This document shows positions 13,797 to 20,535 of a stretch of 26,412 nucleotides of DNA, in pieces. Position numbers and translations under genes: made by a program. Where the stretch lies: IMG/VR virus record IMGVR_UViG_3300037071_000422, positions 1 to 26,412 of that record; one strand, written 5' to 3'. Source of the stretch: a virus. Each line of letters opens with the position of its first letter. Position 1 is the stretch's first letter. Below the pieces are notes generated by a model. The model was not told the DNA's origin and made no database searches. It saw only the letters and a program-made list of their open reading frames with translations.

Positions 13797-15500
13797 ATGG
13801 GTAAGAAGTTCACAGCCCCAGAGAATGTCACCGAACTTGAGGGCGAAAAGCTCCAAGAATCAATCGAAGCCGCGCTTGCCGCTCTCGCTGAAGTCAGCGA
13901 CGAAGCTACCGACGAGGAACTGACTGAAGCAGAGGCAACTCTCGCTTACGTCAACGCCGCACGGAGCGAAGTCCAGAACCGCGAAGCCGTAGAGCAGGCC
14001 CGTGTTGACCGCCTCGAAGCCATCCGTGCCGCATCCAAGCCGGAAGAGAAGGCAGACGAAGCCGAAGCCCCCGCCGCTGAAGTCGTCGAGCCTGTCGTTG
14101 AAGCTCCCCCGGCCCCCGTGGTCGAGGAGAAGGTCGAGGAGAAGGAACTGGTATCGGCCAGCGCCAAGACTGAGACTGCATCTGTTCAGAAGCTCAGCAC
14201 CGCTGAGAAGATCGCATCCCAGCAGAAGGAGACTCCCGTGAAGAAGGAGTTCCCGCGTGCCAGCCTTGTTGCCGCCGCAGGCAACACCGAGTTCGCATCC
14301 GGGCATCAGTTTGCCAACCTTGCCGAAGCAGGCCCCGCCCTGTTCAACCGGCTCGACAACCTGCCGCACCGCGCCGCACCCAAGGGTGTCTCCATGCGCA
14401 ACGGCGCTCTCCAGTTCAAGCTCCCGGCATCTGAGTTCACTCAGACTGCGCTGGACGAATCTGAACTGCTTCAGAAGGTCGCCAAGGAAGCGCGTCTGGA
14501 AGGTGGTTCCCTCGTCGCCGCTGGTGGCTGGGGTGCTCCGTCCGAGCGTTCTCTCGACTTCTGCGTGCAGGAAGAACTGGACGGTCTGATCCAGCTTCCC
14601 GAAATCCAGATCACCCGTGGCGGTATTTCTTACACCAAGGGTCCGACCTTCGCCTCGGTGCTTGCATCCGGCACGGGTTTCTGGGACATGACTGAAGCCA
14701 CCGCTGAAGCCGGTTCGGAACAGAAGACCTCCCTCCGTCCCTCCGTCCCGACGTTCGTCGAACAGCGTCTCGACGCTGTGGGTGTGATGGTCGAAGCTGG
14801 CCTCCTGCTCCGTCAGGGCTGGCCGGAACTGGTCGAGCGCTACGCCGCTCTGGCCCTGAAGGCTCACCAGTACAAGCTGAACCAGAAGAAGATCGCGCAG
14901 ATTCAGGCGTTCACGGGTGCGGCGACCAACATCGCCACCGGCTTCGGCAACGAACTCGACATCCTGCACGTCATGGAACTCGTCGCTGAAGGCGAGCGCC
15001 AGCGCAACTTCCTCGGCACCGGGCAGACCCTCGAAGCGATTGCTCCGAGCTGGGCACGCGCAGTTATGCGTGCAGGTCTGGCACAGCGGAACGGCGTTGA
15101 CTCGATCAGCGTCACGAACGCACAGCTTGATGCTCACTTCACCGCACGCGGTGTGCGCGTCCAGTGGCTTCGCGGCTATCAGGATATGCCTCTGGCATCC
15201 GGTATCGCCGTGACCTACCCGGACACCATCGAGTTCATCATGTACCCGGCTGGTACCTACGTCGCTGGTGTGGCTCCGGTCATCACCCTCGATACGGTCT
15301 ACGATTCCGTCAACCTGAAGAAGAACGATTACGTTCACCTCTTCGTTGAGCAGGGCGTACTGATGACCAACCCGTGTGGCGAAGGTCGCCGCATCACCCT
15401 GCCGTTCCTCGCCAACGGTCGCCGTGCCGGTGTCACTGACGCCGTAGCCACCGCAGGCCAGAACGACAACCTCTTCAACACCGCAGTCGCCAACACGTAA
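13797..15500 (+). CDS. Major capsid protein, HK97 fold, with fused N-terminal scaffold domain
   Basis: This 567-aa protein forms the icosahedral shell. Residues 1-155 are Ala/Glu/Val-rich, charged and low-complexity (EEKVEEKELVSAS region), the signature of a fused scaffolding delta-domain normally removed by the head protease encoded just upstream. The capsid part follows: GGSLVAAGGWGAPSE (236-250), an actinophage capsid hallmark; RGGISY (274-279); TGFWDMTE; then the P- and A-domain regions up to the conserved FVEQGVLMTNPCGEGRRITL near residues 517-536. ATG 13797 is fixed by AAGGAGAGA at normal distance. A hairpin terminator follows within 10 nt of the stop. A short piece of this protein is repeated in the gene at 1736. 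Confidence 0.92.
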   Translation: MGKKFTAPENVTELEGEKLQESIEAALAALAEVSDEATDEELTEAEATLAYVNAARSEVQNREAVEQARVDRLEAIRAASKPEEKADEAEAPAAEVVEPVVEAPPAPVVEEKVEEKELVSASAKTETASVQKLSTAEKIASQQKETPVKKEFPRASLVAAAGNTEFASGHQFANLAEAGPALFNRLDNLPHRAAPKGVSMRNGALQFKLPASEFTQTALDESELLQKVAKEARLEGGSLVAAGGWGAPSERSLDFCVQEELDGLIQLPEIQITRGGISYTKGPTFASVLASGTGFWDMTEATAEAGSEQKTSLRPSVPTFVEQRLDAVGVMVEAGLLLRQGWPELVERYAALALKAHQYKLNQKKIAQIQAFTGAATNIATGFGNELDILHVMELVAEGERQRNFLGTGQTLEAIAPSWARAVMRAGLAQRNGVDSISVTNAQLDAHFTARGVRVQWLRGYQDMPLASGIAVTYPDTIEFIMYPAGTYVAGVAPVITLDTVYDSVNLKKNDYVHLFVEQGVLMTNPCGEGRRITLPFLANGRRAGVTDAVATAGQNDNLFNTAVANT

Positions 15501-15506
15501 TGACTG

Positions 15507-15550
15507 AACTGCCGGGGGCTGTGTGGCCCATGGTCCCCGGCAGTTTCTCT
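15507..15550 (+). terminator. Strong hairpin terminator/attenuator after the major capsid gene
   Basis: AACTGCCGGGG (15507-15517) pairs perfectly with CCCCGGCAGTT (15535-15545), an 11-bp GC-rich stem with a 17-nt loop, followed by TCTCTCTAT rather than a pure T-run. It begins 7 nt after the capsid stop. Only 30 nt separate it from the next start (15576), so downstream genes probably depend on partial readthrough. Confidence 0.75.
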
Positions 15551-15575
15551 CTATCCTCTGGGAAGGAGGAAGGCC

Positions 15576-16331
15576 ATGCTTGCAATTGACACACCCGCTG
15601 TAACACCGATGCGCGGTGGATTGCTTCAGGTCGCTGAGGTCATTACTACCAATGGACAGGGCGGTATCCTGCTCGATGGTGTGACTTACAAAGCTCACCT
15701 TTGTGGCAAGAACCGTGTTGTACCTGCCGAGGGCGTCGAGAAGACTTTCGATCAGCAGACGGTACTGAGCGGGGAACCGTTCGCGCTGTACCGTGGCGTC
15801 GAGGGTGCTCTCCTCGTGAACCGTGATGAAGCGCTGGGAGAGGCTCAGTCGGCGTACAGCGCCGGGGAGTCCTACGGTGTGGAGCGCGGTCTTCAGACCG
15901 GCCTGCTGTCGGACATCGCTGTGGACATCACGCCCACTCCGGGTACTCCGGTAACGAATGCCCGGCAGGCTCTCGGACTGCTTGAACAGTACGCGGCTGA
16001 CAACTACTCGGGCCTGCCGGTTATCTCCGGCAACCGTCTGGCTGTCGGCTACCTGCCTGAGCTTCGCGTAAGCGACGACTTCCTGCTCCACACCATCCAC
16101 GGAACCCCCGTTATTTCTGCGGCGGGTTACGGCACGGATGGCCCGGATGCGGCTGTCGCTGGCGCTGGTCAGGCTTGGCTGTACATCACCGGCAAGATCA
16201 CGCTCTGGAAGGGTCCGGGTGGAGCTTACGAAGCCTACGACCTCGAAGGTAACAGGGTCTACGGTCTGGCAGAAGCGACGTACGTCCCGACCATCGAGTG
16301 CTTCGCCGCCGCGATCCTCGTTGGAAGCTAA
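15576..16331 (+). CDS. Head-associated structural protein, unknown
   Basis: This 251-aa protein follows the capsid terminator; GGAAGGAGG lies about 7 nt before ATG 15576. It is rich in Gly, Ala, Val and Leu, soluble and beta/alpha mixed, without low-complexity regions or Cys motifs. The N-terminal 55 residues look like a beta barrel or arm (LLDGVTYKAHLCGKNRVVP); residues 130-250 contain motifs loosely reminiscent of an HK97-type P/A-domain (LPVISGNRLAVGYL; TIECFAAAIL). It could be a second, minor shell or decoration protein produced at a lower level than the capsid protein because of the terminator. No family recognised with confidence. Confidence 0.7.
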   Translation: MLAIDTPAVTPMRGGLLQVAEVITTNGQGGILLDGVTYKAHLCGKNRVVPAEGVEKTFDQQTVLSGEPFALYRGVEGALLVNRDEALGEAQSAYSAGESYGVERGLQTGLLSDIAVDITPTPGTPVTNARQALGLLEQYAADNYSGLPVISGNRLAVGYLPELRVSDDFLLHTIHGTPVISAAGYGTDGPDAAVAGAGQAWLYITGKITLWKGPGGAYEAYDLEGNRVYGLAEATYVPTIECFAAAILVGS

Positions 16332-16342
16332 GGAGACTGACA

Positions 16343-16741
16343 ATGTTGGAACCCACTCTCAACGACGGGGAAGCCTATGTGCCGGGCCGCTCCGAAGAGA
16401 CGGCAAGGCACCTGATGGAACTCGCGGAGAAGGCAGGACTGAGCGGCACTGTCGTCAGCACCACTTCCCACGGTTACATCGTCCCTGCTGAAATCCTTGG
16501 CAAGAAGGATGAAGCTGTACTGCCGGAAGACCAATCGGTAGTCGCAACGGAGCCGGGCACAAGCTCGGACCCCTCGGAAGTGGTCAACGTCCAGACGGCG
16601 TTTGACCCATCAGAACACTCGGTCGCAGAAGTCAAGGAATACCTTGCCGGAGCGGACGAGACTGAGCGCCAGCGAGTGCTGGATGCTGAAGCCTCCAGTG
16701 AGAAGCCTCGCAAGGGCTTGCTGAAGGAAGGAGATAAGTAA
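16343..16741 (+). CDS. Head-module protein with C-terminal SAP/LEM-like helical motif
   Basis: This 132-aa protein has its start at ATG 16343, fixed by AAGGAGAC; an in-frame ATG at 16298 lies inside the previous gene and is rejected. The N-terminal half (residues 1-55) is mixed alpha/beta; residues 60-90 are acidic and flexible; the C-terminus (FDPSEHSVAEVKEYLAGADE, then RQRVLDAEASSEKPRKG) is the small helical motif seen in many actinophage proteins encoded between the capsid and tail genes. Such motifs are thought to act as adaptors. The stop overlaps the next ATG. Confidence 0.7.
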   Translation: MLEPTLNDGEAYVPGRSEETARHLMELAEKAGLSGTVVSTTSHGYIVPAEILGKKDEAVLPEDQSVVATEPGTSSDPSEVVNVQTAFDPSEHSVAEVKEYLAGADETERQRVLDAEASSEKPRKGLLKEGDK

Positions 16742-17658
16742 TGCAGTCAAACCGGGTTTCCTTCCTCCGTGGTAAGAGGATGCGAGCAACTCTCCTGAAC
16801 GGCGCGGCCATCCCCCTCGTGGGCGATTCCAGCGTTGTCACCACCAAGGGATTCGTCACACTGACGATGACCGCCAACACCGAAGAAGGCGAGGCTATCA
16901 ACGTAGTCAACGCAGGCGGCGAGTCTTGCATCACTGAGGCTGGCACCCCTACGTGGACTGGCGTTGGTGTCGAGGCCGAGTTCTGTGATGTGGACTTTGC
17001 TCTCTTCGAGATGCTCACGGGTCAGGAAGTCGTACTGGACGAGGACGGCGTTGCCATTGGCATCACCGAGTCTTCGGACGTTGACATGTCTGCCGTGAAG
17101 TTCGCTCTGGAACTGTGGATGGGTGCTTCTACGAACGCATCCCCCGCCGCTGGTTCTCAGGGTTTCTACGGTTACGTCCTCCTGCCTCACCTTGGCGGCG
17201 GCGTTATCGGTGACATCACCCTTCAGAACGGCGCGATCACCTTCACCATCTCGAACATGCAGACCAAGAATGGTGCCGCATGGGGCGCTGGTCCTCACAA
17301 GGTCCAGCTTGTCGGCGGCGTACCCTCGGTACTGTCCACGCCGATGAAGGTCAACGATCACCGTCGCATCATGATTGTGGAGGTGGCACCCCCGGAGGTT
17401 TACTCGGGCGCTACTCCGCTTCTCGATTCGACCGATCCGGCTGTCACGGACCTGACCCTCACGCCCACCGCGCTGTCTGTCGCCATCTCGCCCACGCCTT
17501 CTGGCACGGACCCGATGTGGTACGACTTCGGGGATGGCCAGTGGGACTACACCGCGAACGGTTCTTACACGCATGTGTACGCCGCCGCTGGTACCTATAC
17601 GGTCGTCGGGCGACGTGGTTCTTCAGTTGTCTCGAAGAGCGTCACTGTCACTGCATAG
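16741..17658 (+). CDS. Tail-tube-like or decoration protein with C-terminal PKD domain
   Basis: This 305-aa protein has a Thr/Val/Gly-rich beta N-terminal region (residues 1-220) whose pattern (SSVVTTKGFVTLTM, ITFTISNMQTKNG) is compatible with a phage tail-tube or capsid-decoration fold. A C-terminal Ig-like PKD domain (about 225-305) shows the diagnostic Y-D-F-G-D-G (261-266) and T-H-V-Y-x3-G-T-Y-T-V (277-288). C-terminal Ig/PKD domains are common on phage tail tubes and capsid decorations, where they bind carbohydrate surfaces. Its place ahead of the head-tail connector genes is unusual for a major tail protein. An intrinsic terminator follows at once. Confidence 0.7.
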   Translation: MQSNRVSFLRGKRMRATLLNGAAIPLVGDSSVVTTKGFVTLTMTANTEEGEAINVVNAGGESCITEAGTPTWTGVGVEAEFCDVDFALFEMLTGQEVVLDEDGVAIGITESSDVDMSAVKFALELWMGASTNASPAAGSQGFYGYVLLPHLGGGVIGDITLQNGAITFTISNMQTKNGAAWGAGPHKVQLVGGVPSVLSTPMKVNDHRRIMIVEVAPPEVYSGATPLLDSTDPAVTDLTLTPTALSVAISPTPSGTDPMWYDFGDGQWDYTANGSYTHVYAAAGTYTVVGRRGSSVVSKSVTVTA

Positions 17659-17670
17659 CGTGGCATTATG

Positions 17671-17706
17671 GAAGGCGGGGGTCTATGATCCCCGCCTTCT
17701 TTTTTT
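17671..17706 (+). terminator. Canonical intrinsic terminator
   Basis: GAAGGCGGGG (17671-17680) pairs perfectly with CCCCGCCTTC (17690-17699) around a 9-nt loop, followed by seven T (17700-17706). It begins 12 nt after the stop of the PKD gene. Its T-run abuts the ribosome binding site of the endolysin gene (AGGAGAGA at 17707-17714), so no promoter fits between them. Confidence 0.9.
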
Positions 17707-17721
17707 AGGAGAGACGAACCA

Positions 17722-19557
17722 ATGAGCTACCTTCAAGCACACACTGCTGATCTGCGGGTCAGTCAGGCGTTCGGGACCAATCCCGGTGGCCTGAATCCCG
17801 CTGGCGGTCATACTGGCAAGGACATTGCCGGTCCCATCGGCACACCCGTCTACGCGGCGTGCGATGGCATCATCGAAATCGCCGGTAACGCCGGGCCTTG
17901 GAACACGAACCGGTTCTGGATCGAAGGGTCCATGGCTGGTATCTCTGTCGTTCTGAACGACCCGAATCCGGGCGGCGCGGCATTCACCTATAACCACCTG
18001 TCCCGAGTCAACGTGAAGGTCGGCCAGCGCGTAAGTCGCGGCGACATCATTGCGTGGATCGGGAGCACTGGGGCATCGACTGGACCTCACGACCACTTTG
18101 AGTGCCTGCCGGATAAGTGGAACTTCCAGAACGGAACGTACGGGCGCATCAACCCGGACATTCTGTGCAAGGACTACCCCGGCACCCTTGGTAACGCTGG
18201 TGGTGTGGCACCCCCGAAGGGCCGCTATGTCGGCAAGAACTCCAACGTGAACCAGCGTGCCGCCGCGCACATGGACGCCGCTGTTGTACGGACGATCCCC
18301 GCAGGCCAGCTTGAAATCTGGGAGGGCTACGTTCACGGCCAGCCCGTCACTGTCGGTGGCCTGACTACGGACATCTGGTATCAGGACAAGCTGGGCTTCG
18401 CATGGTCTGGCGGCTTCGAGTCCCAGTCCACCACTGGCCTCCCTGACCTGACTCCCCGCGAGAAGCCCCTTGAAGCGAACCAGCGCAAGGCCGGTCCCAA
18501 GGGCGCTAACCAGCGCCGGGAGCCGAATGTTGACGCGACGATCATCCGGTTCGTGCCGGGCGGTCAGGTCGAGGTCTTCACGGGCTTCGTCAAGGGCCAG
18601 CCTGTCACCGTGGATACCTTCACGTCTGACATCTGGTACGTGGATGCCAAGGGCTACGTCTGGTGCGGTGCTTTCGAGAACCCGTCAGTCGTCGGCCTGC
18701 CTGACCTTACTGTGGTCGAGCCGCCGAAGCCGCCCGTCGTTGTGCCCCCGGCTGAGGAGCTTGGGCCGCACATGAACGGCATCGACGTTGCGAAGTATCA
18801 GGAAGCCGCGTCACTGAACCTGATCCCGGCAGAGTTCTACATCATCAAGGCGTCCGAAGGTGGGGCGAACTGGGCTGACTCTGCGCTGGAATCGAACGTC
18901 GCTGAGGCACGCCTGACCGGCAGGCCGATTGGTTTCTACCACTACGCCCGGCCTTTCGTCACGGAAGCCAACACGGCGGCGGAAGAGGCACGGTCGTTCC
19001 TTGCTGTCATCAAGCCGTACATGCGGAAGGGCGACATCCTCGCACTCGACTGGGAGGCTGAGAACCAGCACCGCACTGACTGGGCGCTGGAGTGGCTCAG
19101 GATCGTCCAGAAAGAGACGGGTGCCCTCCCGTTCATCTACATCAATACGGCGACCCTGACGGCCCACGCAGAGGCTTGGGGTCCTGTGGAGCAGGAGTTC
19201 CCTCTCTGGCTTGCCGCGTATGGCACGAATCAGGCTGGCGGTTATGATCCGCGTAAGCCTGCTTTCCCGGTCGAATGGGCCGCTGGCTTCCTCATGTGGC
19301 AGTACACGTCCAAGGGTCAGCTTGACCACTATGACGGCGATCTTGACCTGAATGTCTTCTACGGCACGCAGGCTGAGATGCTGGCGCTCGGCGCGACGAA
19401 GCTCCTCGCGGAGCCGGAAGTGCCACCCGTGACGGAACCTGAGCTTCCGCCTGTTGTCGATCCTGAGGAGCCTGACGAGGAGACTGCGGCGGACCTGATC
19501 CGCGAGTACCAAGAGTGGCTTCTGGAGAAGTTCCTGTCTGAGCGCGGGAAGGTCTGA
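17722..19557 (+). CDS. Bifunctional endolysin: M23 peptidase, two SH3-like repeats, GH25 muramidase
   Basis: This 611-aa lysin has two catalytic domains. Residues 1-155 are an M23/LytM-type zinc endopeptidase with H-x3-D (H30, D34) and H-x-H (H123, H125). Residues about 170-250 and 255-335 are two related SH3-like repeats (shared patterns GQPVTV, SDIWY and GLPDLT) that should bind the cell wall. Residues about 350-555 are a GH25 muramidase (GIDVAKYQ near 353, GFYHYARP, LALDWEAEN with D443/E445, LMWQYTSKGQL). A Pro/Glu-rich linker and a charged helix close the protein. There is no signal peptide. The gene follows a terminator directly and has no adjacent holin. It cuts both peptide cross-links and glycan strands; a virion-associated role is an alternative. 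Confidence 0.9.
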   Translation: MSYLQAHTADLRVSQAFGTNPGGLNPAGGHTGKDIAGPIGTPVYAACDGIIEIAGNAGPWNTNRFWIEGSMAGISVVLNDPNPGGAAFTYNHLSRVNVKVGQRVSRGDIIAWIGSTGASTGPHDHFECLPDKWNFQNGTYGRINPDILCKDYPGTLGNAGGVAPPKGRYVGKNSNVNQRAAAHMDAAVVRTIPAGQLEIWEGYVHGQPVTVGGLTTDIWYQDKLGFAWSGGFESQSTTGLPDLTPREKPLEANQRKAGPKGANQRREPNVDATIIRFVPGGQVEVFTGFVKGQPVTVDTFTSDIWYVDAKGYVWCGAFENPSVVGLPDLTVVEPPKPPVVVPPAEELGPHMNGIDVAKYQEAASLNLIPAEFYIIKASEGGANWADSALESNVAEARLTGRPIGFYHYARPFVTEANTAAEEARSFLAVIKPYMRKGDILALDWEAENQHRTDWALEWLRIVQKETGALPFIYINTATLTAHAEAWGPVEQEFPLWLAAYGTNQAGGYDPRKPAFPVEWAAGFLMWQYTSKGQLDHYDGDLDLNVFYGTQAEMLALGATKLLAEPEVPPVTEPELPPVVDPEEPDEETAADLIREYQEWLLEKFLSERGKV

Positions 19558-19559
19558 CC

Positions 19560-20054
19560 GTGACGACTGTGACGGCGACTCTCGAAGAGGTGCTTGGGGA
19601 CGCGGCGAGAGGATACCTGCTGTTCACTCCTACCACTTCGTGGGACGAGCCGACAGACTTGGGTAATCTCCCGCTCCCCCAGCGGGTGAAGCTGGTGAAC
19701 GGTTCGGTTTCGGTGGAGCTTGATCCCACCGGGCCGGGCTGGGCATGGGCTGTCACGTATCAGGTGCTCGGGTTGGAGCACTGGACCGAGTATTACATCG
19801 TGCCGGATACGGGTACTGTCAGCCTCGACTCGCTCACAGAGGTGGACATCAGGACCCTGACTCCGACCGTCGATGAACCCGACCCTGCTTGGTACGGCTA
19901 CGTTGACTCCGTGGTTGAGGGGCAGGTAGGGCGCGTAGTTGTTGTGACCGGTACGGAAGCGAGGCCCGGCTTCGGGTCAGTGTTCTGGATCGGCGGCACA
20001 ACGCAACCGGTAAACATGGCTGAGAACACGGACGTTTGGTTCAAGGCGACGTAA
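19560..20054 (+). CDS. Tail-region structural protein, unknown
   Basis: This 164-aa protein has GTG 19560 two bases after the endolysin stop. It is beta-rich (VSVELDPTGPGWAWAVTYQV, IVPDTGTVSLDSL) with Trp/Tyr residues, consistent with a small fibre, baseplate or decoration subunit. Its residues 6-75 resemble small beta-sandwich units seen at the start of phage fibre genes. No enzyme motif is visible. The position between endolysin and a common actinophage structural protein supports a virion role. Confidence 0.65.
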   Translation: MTTVTATLEEVLGDAARGYLLFTPTTSWDEPTDLGNLPLPQRVKLVNGSVSVELDPTGPGWAWAVTYQVLGLEHWTEYYIVPDTGTVSLDSLTEVDIRTLTPTVDEPDPAWYGYVDSVVEGQVGRVVVVTGTEARPGFGSVFWIGGTTQPVNMAENTDVWFKAT

Positions 20055-20091
20055 ATTAGATGTAACCACTTTCTCTTGAAGGAGAGACACC

Positions 20092-20529
20092 ATGGCCGTA
20101 ACAGCCAACCTCTACGGGCTTTTCCTGAAGTCCCTCGCGAACAAGGAAATCGACCTCGATACTGACACCATCAAGGTCATGCTCACTACCTCGGCATACA
20201 CGCCGAATCAGGACACGCACCAGTACAAGTCCTCTGTCACCAACGAGGTCAGCGGCACGGGCTACACCGCTACTGGCGCTACCCTCGGCTCCGTCGCTGT
20301 CACCTACGACACTGCGACGAATACCCTGAAGTTCGACGCGGCTGACACCTCGTGGGCCTCATCGACTATCACGGCACGGTACGCGGTCATCTACGACGCA
20401 AGCCCGGCATCCGACGCTACCCGGCCCCTGATCGGCTACGTCGATTTCGGCGCGGACGTTTCCTCGACGGCGGCGGCTTTCACAATCACATGGGATGCCG
20501 CAGGCATCTTCACAATCACGGCGGCGTAG
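20092..20529 (+). CDS. Actinophage structural protein, probable minor tail/head component
   Basis: This 145-aa protein has a strong ribosome binding site (GAAGGAGAGAC) before ATG 20092. It is beta-rich and Thr/Ala/Ser-rich, with a recognisable order: an N-terminal helix (LYGLFLKSLANKEIDLDTDT), VMLTTSAYTPNQDTH, and a C-terminal strand pattern (AAFTITWDAAGIFTITAA). Proteins of this length and layout occur widely in actinophage structural operons, with no assigned function. The stop is followed 6 nt later by the secreted-enzyme gene. Confidence 0.75.
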   Translation: MAVTANLYGLFLKSLANKEIDLDTDTIKVMLTTSAYTPNQDTHQYKSSVTNEVSGTGYTATGATLGSVAVTYDTATNTLKFDAADTSWASSTITARYAVIYDASPASDATRPLIGYVDFGADVSSTAAAFTITWDAAGIFTITAA

Positions 20530-20535
20530 GGACAA

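Noticed and set aside
13860-16343. 827-aa open frame on the reverse strand opposite the capsid gene
   Set aside because: It crosses the capsid terminator and two forward genes with clear identities and has no ribosome binding site; the length reflects codon bias of the forward genes.
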